DNA from: Aurantimonas endophytica
GTDB lineage: Bacteria; Pseudomonadota; Alphaproteobacteria; Rhizobiales; Rhizobiaceae
Assembly (NCBI RefSeq): GCF_014196845.1
Contig: NZ_JACIEM010000001.1
Span: 186,001-250,000 of the forward strand
DNA length: 64,000 nucleotides
Direction of reading: 5' to 3'
Shown here: positions 37,998 to 47,802 of the stretch, piece after piece
How the letters are laid out: each line of letters opens with the position of its first letter
Position numbering within the stretch: the first letter of the stretch is position 1
The notes under the pieces: model-generated
Databases searched by the model: none
What the model was told of the DNA's origin: nothing
What the model saw: only the letters and a program-made list of their open reading frames with translations
Position numbers and translations under genes: made by a program

Positions 37998-39221
37998 ATG
38001 AGCGCCAGCGAGCGTGTCGCGGCTGTCGGGCAGGGCCGTCCCGGGTCTCCGCTCGAGGTGTTCCGCGTGTTCCTTCTGCTCGGCCTCACCTCGTTCGGCG
38101 GGCCGGTCGCCCATATCGGCTATTTCCGCGAGGCGTTCGTGGTTCGCCGGCAATGGCTCGGCGACCGGGCGTATGCCGACCTCGTCGCGCTCTGCCAGTT
38201 CCTTCCCGGACCGGCCTCGAGCCAGGTGGGCATGGCGATCGGGCTGCAGCGAGCGGGCTATCTCGGCCTGCTGGCGGCCTGGACGGCCTTCACCCTGCCG
38301 TCGGCCATCCTGCTCGTCGCCTTCGCCTATGGCGCCTCGGCGCTGGGCGCGGACGGAGGCTCGGGCTGGATCGAGGGGTTGAAGGCGGCCGCCGTCGCGG
38401 TCGTCGCGCATGCCGTGCTCGGCATGGCACGAAGCCTCACCCCGGATCGAGAGCGCGCCGCCATCGCCGTGGCCGGGATGGTGCTGGCGCTGCTGATCCC
38501 GACGGCCTGGGGCCAGGTGCTCGTCATCGGCATCGGCGCCGTACTCGGCCTCGCGTGGTTGCGCGGTCTTGCACCGGGGGTGGCGGATTCGGGCGGCCTG
38601 GCGGTGCCGGTCAGCCGCGCCGTGGCGCTCGGGGCACTGGCACTCTTCGCCGCGCTGCTCGTGATCCTTCCGATCCTCTCCGCAACGACCGGCAATGGCG
38701 CGGTGACGCTGTTCGATGGTTTCTACCGTGCCGGCGCCCTGGTGTTCGGCGGCGGCCACGTGGTCCTGCCGCTGCTCCAGGCGGAAGTCGTCGACCCCGG
38801 CCTCGTCAGCCGCGACGCGTTTTTGGCGGGCTACGGCGCAGCCCAGGCGGTGCCGGGACCGCTCTTCTCGTTCGCCGCGTATCTCGGCGCGGTCATGAAC
38901 GCGCCGCCGACGGGCATTGCGGGGGCGGCCATCGCGCTCGTCGCGATCTTCCTGCCGTCGGCGCTGCTGATTGTCGGCGCGCTGCGGTTCTGGGAGCGGC
39001 TGCGCAGCGCGCCGTTGTCGCAGCGGGCGCTTGCCGGGGTCAACGCGGCGGTGGTCGGGCTTCTCGCCGCGGCGCTCTACGACCCGGTCTTTACCGAAGG
39101 CATCACGTCGAAGGGCACGATGGCGATTGCCGCGGTGGCCTTCGTGCTGCTGGCGTCGTGGCGCGTCCCGGCATGGGCAGTCGTCATCGCAGCCGGCCTG
39201 GCCGGCTTCGTCGCCCTCTGA
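37998..39221 (+). CDS. chrA: Chromate transporter ChrA
   Basis: A 407-residue membrane protein with the two homologous CHR halves of the long-chain ChrA family. The N-terminal half has FGGPVAHIGYFREAFV and LCQFLPGPASSQVGMAIG; the C-terminal half has FGGGHVVLPLLQAEVV and GYGAAQAVPGPLFSFAAYLG. About ten to twelve helices are expected. It exports chromate from the cytoplasm in characterised relatives. The next gene is convergent with eight bases between the stops. Confidence 0.93.
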   Translation: MSASERVAAVGQGRPGSPLEVFRVFLLLGLTSFGGPVAHIGYFREAFVVRRQWLGDRAYADLVALCQFLPGPASSQVGMAIGLQRAGYLGLLAAWTAFTLPSAILLVAFAYGASALGADGGSGWIEGLKAAAVAVVAHAVLGMARSLTPDRERAAIAVAGMVLALLIPTAWGQVLVIGIGAVLGLAWLRGLAPGVADSGGLAVPVSRAVALGALALFAALLVILPILSATTGNGAVTLFDGFYRAGALVFGGGHVVLPLLQAEVVDPGLVSRDAFLAGYGAAQAVPGPLFSFAAYLGAVMNAPPTGIAGAAIALVAIFLPSALLIVGALRFWERLRSAPLSQRALAGVNAAVVGLLAAALYDPVFTEGITSKGTMAIAAVAFVLLASWRVPAWAVVIAAGLAGFVAL

Positions 39222-39229
39222 ATTGAACG

Positions 39230-42200
39230 CTATTCCGCCGGGCTCGCCTCCAGATCGGACCGCTCCGGCGGCGTCTCGCGGCGGTGACGGCTGAACAGCG
39301 CCCGAAGCACCACGAAGAAGACCGGGGTCAGGAACAGGCCGAAGAAGGTCACGCCGAGCATGCCGGAGAACACGGCGGTGCCGAGCGACTGCCGCATCTC
39401 CGCGCCCGGGCCGCTGGCGATGACCAGCGGCACGACGCCGAGGATGAAGGCGAAGGCGGTCATCAGGATCGGCCGCAGCCGCAGCCGGCATGCCTCGACC
39501 ACGGCGTCGACCGCATTGGCGCCTGCCTCCTCCGCCTGCCGCGCGAACTCGACGATCAGGATGGCGTTCTTCGCGGCGAGGCCGATCAGCACGATCAGGC
39601 CGATCTGGGTGAGGATGTTGTTGTCGAAGCCGCGATAGGCGACCCCCAGCAGCCCGGCGAGAACGGCAAGCGGCACGATCAGGATGATCGCCAGCGGCAG
39701 CGTCCAGCTCTCGTATTGGGCCGACAGCGCGAGGAACACGAACAGCACCGACAGGCCGAAGATGAAGATCGCGGTGTTGCCTGTCTGGCGCTCCTGATAC
39801 GCGAGCTCGGTCCACTCGAAGGTCGTACCCGGCGGCAGGATGTTGCGGGCGACGGACTCCATGCTGTCGAGTGCCTGGCCGGTAGAGGTGCCGGGGGCGG
39901 GGTTCCCCTGGATCGGGATCGACACGTACATGTTGTAGCGCTGGACCAGTGCCGGGCCGGTGACGTCGCGGATCTCGACCAGCGTGCCGAGCGGCACCAG
40001 CGCGCCCGCGGCCGAACGGACCTTCAGCCGCAGGATGTCCTCCTGCTCGACGCGGAAGCGCTCGTCGGCCTGCGCCCGCACTTGATAAACTCGGCCGAAC
40101 GCGTTGAAATCGTTCACGTACGATGCGCCGAGATTGATCGACAGCGTCTCAAAGATGTTCGGGATCGGAACGTCGAGCATACGGGCTTTGTCGCGGTCGA
40201 TCTCCAGATAGAGCTGCGGGCTGGAATCGGAGAACGTCGTGAATACCCCGGCAAGGCCCGGCGTCTGGTTGGCCGCGCCGACGATTTCCTGCGCGAGCCC
40301 GGTGATCGTCCGCACGTCGGAACTGTTGAGTTCTTCGACCTGCATCCTGAAGCCGCCACCATTGCCGACGCCGCGGATCGACGGGGGCGGGATGGCGATG
40401 ATGAAGGCTTCCTGGATCTCCTGGAGACGTCCAAACAGCGAGCCGATGACGGCGTCCGCTCCCAGGCCTTCCTCTCCGCGCTGCTCGAAACTGTCGAAGG
40501 CGGCGAAGATCACGCCGGCGTTGGACGCATTGGTGAACGTTGCGCCGGAGAAGCCGGAGAAGGCGACGGCGTTGGCAATCCCAGGTGTTGCTTCGATGAT
40601 CTCGGAGGCACGGCGCACCACGGCATCCGTACGGGCAAGCGAGGCACCCTCCGGCAACTGGATGACGGTGATGGCGTAACCCTGATCGAGCGTCGGGATG
40701 AAGCCGCGCGGTACCGTCGTCGCCATATGGTAGGTGGCGTAGAGCAGGCCCGCGAAGATCAGCAGCATGGCAGCGAGCGCGACCCGGGTCGAGACCAGGA
40801 AGCGCACCGCCCTGGCGTAGCCGTTCGCCATGCGGTCGAACCCGCGGTTGAAGCCATTGGCAAGGCTGCTGCCGAACCGCGCAATACGGGACCGCGGTGG
40901 CTGGTGGTCGTGCGACTTCAGCAGGATCCCGGCCAGCGCCGGCGAGAGGGTGAGCGAGTTCAACGCCGAGATCGCCGTCGCCACCGCGATCGTCACCGCG
41001 AACTGCAGGTAGAATTGCCCCGATATGCCGGGGATGAAAGCCGTCGGGACGAACACCGCGATCAGCACCAGCGAGATGGCGATGACGGCGGTGCCGACCT
41101 CGTCCATGGTCTGGTGCGCCGCCTGCTTCGGCGTCATGCCCTCGGCGATGTTGCGCTCGACATTCTCGACCACGACGATGGCGTCGTCGACGACGATGCC
41201 GATCGCCAGCACGAGGCCGAACAGCGTCAGCATGTTGAGCGAGAAACCGAAGGCGAGCAGCAGCGCGAAGGTGCCGATGAGGGACACCGGGATCGCGACG
41301 ATCGGAATCAACGCCGTTCGCCACGACTGAAGGAACACGATGATGACGACGACCACCAGGATGATGGCCTCGAAAATCGTCTTGTAGACCTCGTTGATCG
41401 ACTCCGAGATGAATTCCGTCGGATTGTAGACGATCTGGTAGGAGAGCCCCGGCGGGAAGTCCGCCGACAGCCGCTCCATCGTGGCAATGACCTCTTCAGA
41501 GGTGGCGAGCGCATTGGTGCCCGGCCGCTGGAAGATCGCCAGTGCCACTGCCGGCTGGCCGTTGAGATAGCTGTTGGTGACGTAATCCCGGGCGCCGAGT
41601 TCGATCCGCGCCACGTCCTGCAGTTCGATCAGCCGCCCGTCTGTGGTCGACTTGACGATGACATAGCGAAAGTCGCGCGCATCCTCGAAGCGGCCCTGCG
41701 TGGTCACCGTGTACTGGAAGGCGTTCTCGCCGTCATTTGGCGGCGCTCCGATCGCGCCGCCGGAAACCTGAACGTTCTGGTCGCGCAGCGACTGGACGAC
41801 GTCGCCGGCGGTCATGCCGTAGGACGACAGCTTGTCCGGATCGAGCCATATCCGCAGCGAGTATTCGCGTTCGCCGAAGATGATCAGGTCGCCGACGCCG
41901 TCGAGCCGGAGCAGGGAATCGCGGACGCGCGAACGGGCATAGTTCGACGTGTAGAGCTGGTCGTAGCTGCCGTTGGGGGACAGCATGTGGACGACCATCA
42001 TCAGGTCCGGCGAACTCTTCAAGGTCGTCACGCCGATCCGGCGGACCTCTTCGGGCAGACGGGGTTCCGCCACCGCGACGCGGTTCTGGACCAGCACCTG
42101 CGCCTCGTCCAGGTCGGTGCCGAGCCGGAAGGTGATCGTCAGGCTCATCGCGCCGTCGCTGGTCGAGTACGAGGACATGTAGAGCATGTTCTCGACGCCG

Positions 42201-42415
42201 TTGATCTCCTGCTCGATCGGCGTTGCCACCGTGTTGGCTACGGTCTCGGCGTCGGCGCCGGTATATTGCGCGCGCACCACGACCGTCGGCGGTGCGATCT
42301 CCGGGTACTGCGCCACCGGCAGCTGCGTGTAGGCAATGCCGCCGATGATCAGCAGCAGCAGCGAGATGACGCTGGCGAAGATCGGCCGGTCGACGAAGAA
42401 GTGGGCGAACCTCAT
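39230..42415 (-). CDS. RND efflux transporter permease (HAE1/AcrB-like)
   Basis: A 1061-residue inner-membrane pump of the AcrB/MexF class. It starts MRFAHFFVDRPIFASVISLL, has the duplicated six-helix bundles with large periplasmic loops, and keeps the proton-relay aspartates in GIVVDDAIVVVENVERN (helix 4) and the lysine in LAAKNAILIVEFA (helix 10). It overlaps the adaptor gene by four bases. Substrates are probably lipophilic drugs or solvents. No outer-membrane channel gene is adjacent, so it likely uses a TolC encoded elsewhere. Confidence 0.95.
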   Translation of the reverse strand: MRFAHFFVDRPIFASVISLLLLIIGGIAYTQLPVAQYPEIAPPTVVVRAQYTGADAETVANTVATPIEQEINGVENMLYMSSYSTSDGAMSLTITFRLGTDLDEAQVLVQNRVAVAEPRLPEEVRRIGVTTLKSSPDLMMVVHMLSPNGSYDQLYTSNYARSRVRDSLLRLDGVGDLIIFGEREYSLRIWLDPDKLSSYGMTAGDVVQSLRDQNVQVSGGAIGAPPNDGENAFQYTVTTQGRFEDARDFRYVIVKSTTDGRLIELQDVARIELGARDYVTNSYLNGQPAVALAIFQRPGTNALATSEEVIATMERLSADFPPGLSYQIVYNPTEFISESINEVYKTIFEAIILVVVVIIVFLQSWRTALIPIVAIPVSLIGTFALLLAFGFSLNMLTLFGLVLAIGIVVDDAIVVVENVERNIAEGMTPKQAAHQTMDEVGTAVIAISLVLIAVFVPTAFIPGISGQFYLQFAVTIAVATAISALNSLTLSPALAGILLKSHDHQPPRSRIARFGSSLANGFNRGFDRMANGYARAVRFLVSTRVALAAMLLIFAGLLYATYHMATTVPRGFIPTLDQGYAITVIQLPEGASLARTDAVVRRASEIIEATPGIANAVAFSGFSGATFTNASNAGVIFAAFDSFEQRGEEGLGADAVIGSLFGRLQEIQEAFIIAIPPPSIRGVGNGGGFRMQVEELNSSDVRTITGLAQEIVGAANQTPGLAGVFTTFSDSSPQLYLEIDRDKARMLDVPIPNIFETLSINLGASYVNDFNAFGRVYQVRAQADERFRVEQEDILRLKVRSAAGALVPLGTLVEIRDVTGPALVQRYNMYVSIPIQGNPAPGTSTGQALDSMESVARNILPPGTTFEWTELAYQERQTGNTAIFIFGLSVLFVFLALSAQYESWTLPLAIILIVPLAVLAGLLGVAYRGFDNNILTQIGLIVLIGLAAKNAILIVEFARQAEEAGANAVDAVVEACRLRLRPILMTAFAFILGVVPLVIASGPGAEMRQSLGTAVFSGMLGVTFFGLFLTPVFFVVLRALFSRHRRETPPERSDLEASPAE

Positions 42416-43590
42416 TGTGCGCCCTCGGCCACCCGTTCCGGCGGCAGGGTCTCGGGCCGCGGGTCGACCTTGATGTTCGGCCGCACGCGCATCAGTCCGT
42501 TGACGACGATCGTTTCTTCGCCGGTAAGGCCGGAGCGCACCACGCGATAGCCGTAGAGGCGGGGTCCCGTGCGGACCGGCTTGGCGGACACCGTATTGTC
42601 CTCGCCCACCACATAGACGATCCGGCGATCCTGGTCGGCGCCGATGGCCTCGTCCGGCACCAGAACGCCCTGGTGCGGGAGCGAGCCCGGCACGTTGACC
42701 CGCCCGAACAGGCCCGGCAGGACCGTCAGGTCGGGATTGGGGAATCGCGCCCGCACCCGCATCGTGCCGGTCTCCCGGTCGATACGGTTCTCGGCGAAAT
42801 TCAGCTCTCCGCTGATCGCGTCCGTCCCGCCGTCGGGAAGATGCACGACCACCGGAAGGCCGCCAGCGCCCTCCTGCAGGTTGCCGCCACGCTCGGTGGC
42901 ATCGCGGGCGTAGGCGAGGAACTCGCGCTCGTCGATGTCGAAATAGAAGTCGATCGGATCCAGCGAGACGATGCTGGTCAGGATGGTCTGGTCGGCCTGC
43001 ACGAGATTGCCGGTGGAGACCAGACGCCGGTCGATGCGCCCGGCGATCGGCGCGGTGATCTCGGTATATTCGAGGTCGAGCTGTGCCGAGGCAACCGCCG
43101 TCTTGGCGCCCTCGTGGCTCGCCTGCGCCGCCAGGAACTCGCGCCGCCGGTCGTCGACCGTCGAGACCGGGATGTTACCCGACTGCGACAGTTCCTCGGC
43201 CCGCCGATACTGGCTTTCGGCGAAGGTGAGGGAGGTCTCCGAGACCGCCAGCTGCGATTGCGCCTGCTCGAGCGCAAACTGGAACGGCCGCTGGTCGATG
43301 GTGAACAGCGGATCGCCCACCTTGACCAGGGCGCCGTCGCGGAAATGCACCGTCTCGAGATAGCCGCCCACCCGGGCGCGGATCGACACTTCGTCGACCG
43401 CCTCGAAGCGGCCGATGAACTCGTCATCCTCGACGATCTCCCGGACGATCGGCTTGGCGACCGTGACGGGTGGCGGCGGCGCAGCCGGCGCCTGAGCGGC
43501 GGCGGGTTGTGCAACGGTTGGGAACAGGAGGAGGGAAGCGAGGAGCGAGAGCAACGAGCGGCGGCGTCTACCGCGCAGACAATCGTTCAT
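42412..43590 (-). CDS. RND efflux periplasmic adaptor subunit
   Basis: A 392-residue membrane fusion protein. The ATG at 43590 (MNDCLRGRRRRSLLSLLASL) gives a signal peptide with likely cut after VAQPAAAQ; a longer in-frame ORF upstream is not supported. Domains in order: Pro-rich lead, half-lipoyl motif (RVGGYLETVHFRDGALVKVG), a coiled-coil hairpin (about residues 100-165), second half-lipoyl (TEITAPIAGRIDRRLVSTGN), beta-barrel and membrane-proximal domains. It links the pump to an outer-membrane channel. No TetR-type regulator lies next to it; 293 bases separate it from the divergent oxidoreductase gene. Confidence 0.93.
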   Translation of the reverse strand: MNDCLRGRRRRSLLSLLASLLLFPTVAQPAAAQAPAAPPPPVTVAKPIVREIVEDDEFIGRFEAVDEVSIRARVGGYLETVHFRDGALVKVGDPLFTIDQRPFQFALEQAQSQLAVSETSLTFAESQYRRAEELSQSGNIPVSTVDDRRREFLAAQASHEGAKTAVASAQLDLEYTEITAPIAGRIDRRLVSTGNLVQADQTILTSIVSLDPIDFYFDIDEREFLAYARDATERGGNLQEGAGGLPVVVHLPDGGTDAISGELNFAENRIDRETGTMRVRARFPNPDLTVLPGLFGRVNVPGSLPHQGVLVPDEAIGADQDRRIVYVVGEDNTVSAKPVRTGPRLYGYRVVRSGLTGEETIVVNGLMRVRPNIKVDPRPETLPPERVAEGAQ

Positions 43591-43883
43591 AATGAGGCAC
43601 CCGAGCACGGAAGAGAAAGTACTGCCACATCGATGTAAGCCTGCATGTATCCACCGGCCGATTGCTGTTAGCAAGCGCAAAAATCGAAGCGCGGTGCTCC
43701 GCCTGGCAGGAAGCCGCCCGGTGAAGGCCGTTCCGGCTAGCGCCAACGCCGGACCGGCAGCGATGCCGCGTCGCGACGACCGACTTATCCCGCGGCTTTG
43801 ATCGACATTGCCGTGGCGAACCGTTATCCCGACGACACGACCGGTGCCATCCCGAGAAACCGGCAGTCCTTTAGAGGTGCCCC

Positions 43884-44819
43884 GTGAGCGACGATCCCGC
43901 GATCGTGGACTGCCTGATCGTCGGCGGTGGCCCGTCCGGGCTCACCGCTGCGCTCTACCTGAAGCGTTTCCGCCGCTCGGTCCTCGTGGTGGACGGCGGC
44001 GAAAGCCGCGCCGCCTGGATCCCGGAAAGCCACAACATCCCGTTCTTTTCGCATGGCATCTCCGGCAAGGAGATCCTCGCCCGCGAGCGTGAGCATGCGG
44101 CCCGCTACGATGTGGTCGCGGAAACCGGCCGCGTGTCCGTCGTCCGGAAGTCCGAGGGCGGCTTCCTGGCGACGGTGGATTCGCCGGACGGTGGCAGCCG
44201 CCAGGTGGCGGCCCGCCGGGTCGTGCTGGCCACCGGTGCGGTGGATGTCGAGCCCGACCTGCCGAACGTGCCCGACGCCGTGCGTCGTGGCCTCGTGCGC
44301 TATTGCCCGATCTGCGACGGCTACGAGGCCATCGGCAAGCGCGTTGCCGTCATCGCCAGGGGCGATCACGGCGTCGGCGAGGCGATCTTCATCCGGCGGA
44401 CCTATAGCGACGACGTCACGCTTCTGACGCTGGGCGAGCAGCTGGATCTGGAGCCGGGCCAGGCCGAGGATCTGCGCGAAAAGGGCGTGACGATCGTTGC
44501 TGACCCTGTCGTCGGGCTCGAAAACAAGGGCGACGCCATCGGCGCGATGCGGACGGCGGAGCAGGAGCTGTGCTTCGACATCCTCTATTCGGCGCTCGGC
44601 CTGCGCTATCGCTCCGAGCTCGGGCTGGCCCTCGGTGCCCGCCATGACGAGCGCAACGCGCTCTGGGTCGACGAGCACTGCCAGACCAGCGTGAAGGGGC
44701 TCTACGCCATCGGCGACGTCGTCATCGGGCTCGACCAGATCGTCGTCGGCATGGGCCAGGCCGCGTTCGCCGCGACGCATATCCATAATCGCTGCGAGTA
44801 TCCGACCGACGACGAGTGA
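43884..44819 (+). CDS. NAD(P)/FAD-dependent oxidoreductase, thioredoxin reductase-like
   Basis: A 311-residue two-dinucleotide-binding protein. The FAD motif is DCLIVGGGPSGLTAALYLKR near the N-terminus, the redox-like pair CPICDGYEA lies at about residue 138-146, and the C-terminal FAD contact is GLYAIGDVVIGLDQIVVGMG. The second GxGxxG is unusual (VAVIARGDHGVGEA), so NAD(P)H binding may be modified. This layout matches the rhizobial thioredoxin reductase-like (TrxR/FNR-like) proteins that do not always act on thioredoxin. It is a single gene. Confidence 0.88.
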   Translation: MSDDPAIVDCLIVGGGPSGLTAALYLKRFRRSVLVVDGGESRAAWIPESHNIPFFSHGISGKEILAREREHAARYDVVAETGRVSVVRKSEGGFLATVDSPDGGSRQVAARRVVLATGAVDVEPDLPNVPDAVRRGLVRYCPICDGYEAIGKRVAVIARGDHGVGEAIFIRRTYSDDVTLLTLGEQLDLEPGQAEDLREKGVTIVADPVVGLENKGDAIGAMRTAEQELCFDILYSALGLRYRSELGLALGARHDERNALWVDEHCQTSVKGLYAIGDVVIGLDQIVVGMGQAAFAATHIHNRCEYPTDDE

Positions 44820-44864
44820 GCGGCCGCGGCGGCGGAGCCGGGCGTAGCCTAATCTGGCGGCCCC

Positions 44865-45164
44865 TTAGTTGCCCGGCTTGTTCTCGCGCCCCACGAGTGT
44901 CGCCACCTCGCTGAAGGTCGGCCGAGAGCCTTCGCCGCAGAGCCGGTTGGCGACCCGCAGGTAGCGGATGGGGAACAGTACCGCCTCGCGGTTCGACCCG
45001 GACAATTCGGTGGGACGGCGCGGATCGGCGCCTGCGACTGCTTCGGCCTCGGACAGCGCGCGGTCGACTTCGTCCGCGGTGAGCAGTTCCTTCTCCCTCA
45101 GCGCGCACAGGACGGACTGCAGGGCCGTGTAAAGCCCTTCGAGTTGCAGATTGGCGGTGTTCAT
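44865..45164 (-). CDS. Small hypothetical protein
   Basis: A 99-residue cytoplasmic protein, start MNTANLQLEGLYTALQSVLC. Helical in the first 60 residues (ALREKELLTADEVDRALSEA), with a second helical segment RYLRVANRL. No family recognised. The ribosome site GGAGGCGAAGCTGCG before the ATG is strong, which supports a real gene. It converges on the FAD oxidoreductase gene. Confidence 0.65.
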   Translation of the reverse strand: MNTANLQLEGLYTALQSVLCALREKELLTADEVDRALSEAEAVAGADPRRPTELSGSNREAVLFPIRYLRVANRLCGEGSRPTFSEVATLVGRENKPGN

Positions 45165-45349
45165 CGCAGCTTCGCCTCCCGGACTTCGGCCGCAAGTGCG
45201 GCATCTGGTCAACTGGCGTTCCGGCGGCCGCGGTCCAGTGGGCGACGGCTCGGCGTCAAGCCGGCACCGCGTCGATTGCTTCGCGCGGGATTGCGGCGGG
45301 GACCGGTCCGGGCTTTGCTGTGCTGCGGCAAAACAACGAGGGATCCCAG

Positions 45350-46012
45350 GTGGAATCAGTCAAGCGCAACATCATTGCCGGCATCCTGACGCTGATCCCC
45401 GTCGTGGTAACGATCTGGATCCTGAACCTTGTGCTCACCACGCTGATCGGCTTCGGGCGGCCGCTTGTGCTGGGACTGGCCTTCTGGGCGCAATCCTACT
45501 CGCCGCCGGTGGCCGACCTGCTGCGGGCCGACGTGTTCCAGTCGGTGCTTGCCCTCGTCCTCGTCCTGATCGGTCTATACGTCCTCGGCGCCCTTACCCA
45601 GGCCGTCATCGGGCGCAAGGTGATCTCGCTGGTCAACCGGATGATCGAGCGCCTGCCCTTCGTGCGCAGCCTCTACAGCTCCGTTCGGCGCATGCTGGAG
45701 GTGTTCCAGTCGACGGAGGCCAACATGCAGCGCGTCGTGCTGATCCGATTCCCCAATCCCGGCATGCGCACGCTCGGCTTCGTGACCCGAACCTTCGCCG
45801 ATTCGGGCGACCCGGATCGGTTGCTCGCCGCGGTCTACGTGCCCACCGCGCCCAACCCGACCTCGGGCTTCATCGAGATCGTACCAGTCGACGACCTGAT
45901 CTACGTTGACTGGACGGCGGACGAGGCGATGCAGTTCATCGTGTCGGCCGGTGCGACGGCACCGGACCAGGTGCCGTTCAGCGGCCATGTCGAGCCCGCG
46001 ACGCTATCCTGA
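45350..46012 (+). CDS. DUF502 family membrane protein
   Basis: A 220-residue protein of the DUF502 family. The GTG at 45350 (VESVKRNIIAGILTLIPVVV after start conversion) has the ribosome site GAGGGATCCCAG; a GTG ten codons earlier is possible. Two membrane helices (about residues 10-32 and 60-85) are followed by a cytoplasmic domain with the family stretch RLPFVRSLYSSVRRMLEVF and PTAPNPTSGFIEIVP. Its role is not established; relatives are common single genes in proteobacteria and cyanobacteria. Confidence 0.88.
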   Translation: MESVKRNIIAGILTLIPVVVTIWILNLVLTTLIGFGRPLVLGLAFWAQSYSPPVADLLRADVFQSVLALVLVLIGLYVLGALTQAVIGRKVISLVNRMIERLPFVRSLYSSVRRMLEVFQSTEANMQRVVLIRFPNPGMRTLGFVTRTFADSGDPDRLLAAVYVPTAPNPTSGFIEIVPVDDLIYVDWTADEAMQFIVSAGATAPDQVPFSGHVEPATLS

Positions 46013-46065
46013 CACCGAGTTGATATCGCAGCCGCCCCTGCTCGACCGTCTCGCCCCGAAGGCTC

Positions 46066-46746
46066 CTAGACGCTCGGGCTTGCTGCGCTGCGCACGACAA
46101 CCTGTGCGCCGACGGGAACGCGGCTTTCGAGATCGATGACGTCCTGGTTGAACATCCGGATGCAGCCGGAGGAGACCGAGCGGCCGATCGTCGCCGGCTC
46201 GTTCGTACCGTGGATCCGGTAATAGGTGTCGCGGCCGCCGCGATAGAGATAGAGGGCCCGCGCACCGAGCGGGTTGCCGAGACCGCCTTCGAGCCCGCCG
46301 GCATAGGGGCCGAACCGATCCGGTTCGCGCCGGAGCATGTTGGCGGTCGGGGTCCAGCCGGGCCATTCGGCCTTGCGGGCAATGGTGGCATTGCCGGCGA
46401 AGGCGAAACCCGCCTTGCCGACGCCGACCCTGTAGCGCAGGGCCTTGCCGTTCTCCTCGACGAGATAGAGGAAATGCGCCGCGGGATCGACGACGATCGT
46501 GCCCGGCGCTTCCGAGCCGGTGAAGTCGACGACCTGACGGACGTTCTCCTCCGTGAGGTAGGCGGCGGGAATGGCCGGGATCACGTGACCATGATCCTCG
46601 AACCCGGCGTAGCGTGGGTCACCCACGAGGCCGGGCGCGGCGTAGCCGAGAATGGCACGCGGCGCGTCGCCGACGGTCGAGCAGCCGCCGAGCATGAGCA
46701 GCGTCGCGGCGAGGAGCCCGGCGCGGTGGATGTTGTTGACGATCAT
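46066..46746 (-). CDS. L,D-transpeptidase (YkuD family) lipoprotein
   Basis: A 226-residue envelope enzyme. MIVNNIHRAGLLAATLLMLG leads to the lipobox LGGC (Cys about 22). The YkuD domain (about residues 80-225) includes the catalytic signature HGTNEPATIGRSVSSGCIRM with its His and Cys. It forms 3-3 cross-links in peptidoglycan or attaches proteins to it. A second L,D-transpeptidase gene with a very similar domain lies 330 bases upstream on the same strand, which suggests an old tandem duplication. Confidence 0.92.
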   Translation of the reverse strand: MIVNNIHRAGLLAATLLMLGGCSTVGDAPRAILGYAAPGLVGDPRYAGFEDHGHVIPAIPAAYLTEENVRQVVDFTGSEAPGTIVVDPAAHFLYLVEENGKALRYRVGVGKAGFAFAGNATIARKAEWPGWTPTANMLRREPDRFGPYAGGLEGGLGNPLGARALYLYRGGRDTYYRIHGTNEPATIGRSVSSGCIRMFNQDVIDLESRVPVGAQVVVRSAASPSV

Positions 46747-47076
46747 GTCGGTCCTGCTCCGCCTTGGCGCTGTCAGTCTTCACCCGCGGGCTGTCGCGGG
46801 TCCGTACCGGATTGCAGCGTGGCAACCGGCCCGCGTCGGGAGGGATGTTGCCTGACAGCGCGGTTACGCTGTGCCAGCGCAAATCCCTGATCCGTCAGGA
46901 TATGGTCGAATTCGAGATTGTCGTCGGGGAACGTCGGAAAGCTTTGCCCGAAACTGCAATGAGGCGCGGAATGTTGTTGCCATGCAACGGTTTTACTCGG
47001 CATTCCGCGATGTCTCGGCGCTTCGCGGGACGACCGCAAGGATCGTCCCGCCGGGGTGCCTGAGGCTTGCCTCCGA
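46747..47076. other. Intergenic stretch between the two L,D-transpeptidase genes
   Basis: About 330 bases. It should hold the promoter of the lipoprotein transpeptidase gene. Open frames here lack ribosome sites and protein-like composition. Confidence 0.45.
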
Positions 47077-47802
47077 TCAGACGGCCATCGGCGTCGAGCG
47101 GGATGGCAGCACGACGATCGGCGTGCCGTCCGGCACGCGGTCGTAGAGATCGGCGACGTCCTGGTTCAGCATCCGGATGCAGCCGGACGAAACGGCGCGG
47201 CCGATGGACCATTCCTGGTGCGTGCCATGAATGCGGTAGAGCGTGTCCTCGCCGTCCTGGAAGATGTACAGCGCCCGGGAACTCAGCGGGTTGGTCAGGC
47301 TGGGCGGCATGCCGCCATTGGCGATCGAATAGGGCTGCAGCTCGGGCTGGCGAGCCACCATCTCGTCCGGCGGCGTCCATTTCGGCCATTTGCGCTTGTA
47401 CTGGACCCGAGCGCGGCCCGACCAGGAAAAGCCGTCGCGGCCGACGCCGATGCCGTAGCGCATCGCCGAGCCGTCGGCCTGGGTGAAATAGAGATATTTC
47501 GCGTCGGTATCGACGACCAGCGTGCCGGGGGGCTCGTTGGTGGTGTTGGGCACCTCTGTACGCCAGAATGCCGGATCGACCTTGGAAACATCGACCGCCG
47601 GCACGAAGAACTGCTCGTTCGGCATGGCGTCGTACATCATCGGTCGCGGCGGTGGCGGGGGCGCAACCGCCGGACTCGGCGCGACCATCTCGGTCCGCGG
47701 CGCACTCACGCAGCCCGAAAGCGCCAGAGTGGACAGGCCGAGCAAAAGGTTGCGCCGGGAGAGGGCGCTGTTTCGGAAGGACAAGGAAACGGTCTCCTGC
47801 AA
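47077..47802 (-). CDS. L,D-transpeptidase (YkuD family)
   Basis: A 241-residue protein. The N-terminus has a twin-arginine-like signal (LSRRNLLLGLSTLALSGC) that also reads as a lipobox, so export may be Tat-dependent with lipid attachment. The catalytic region HGTHQEWSIGRAVSSGCIRM is near residue 195-215. The segments FFVPAVDVSKVDPAFWRTEV and PGTLVVDTDAKYLYF are close to the paralog downstream. It remodels peptidoglycan cross-links. Start is the ATG giving MQETVSLSFRNSALSRRNLL. Confidence 0.92.
   Translation of the reverse strand: MQETVSLSFRNSALSRRNLLLGLSTLALSGCVSAPRTEMVAPSPAVAPPPPPRPMMYDAMPNEQFFVPAVDVSKVDPAFWRTEVPNTTNEPPGTLVVDTDAKYLYFTQADGSAMRYGIGVGRDGFSWSGRARVQYKRKWPKWTPPDEMVARQPELQPYSIANGGMPPSLTNPLSSRALYIFQDGEDTLYRIHGTHQEWSIGRAVSSGCIRMLNQDVADLYDRVPDGTPIVVLPSRSTPMAV

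Noticed and set aside
39284-42550. A 1088-codon open frame antisense to the RND pump gene
   Set aside because: High GC leaves long antisense frames open. The translation is rich in Arg, His, Asp and Gln with no domain or ribosome site, while the opposite strand encodes a canonical AcrB-like pump.
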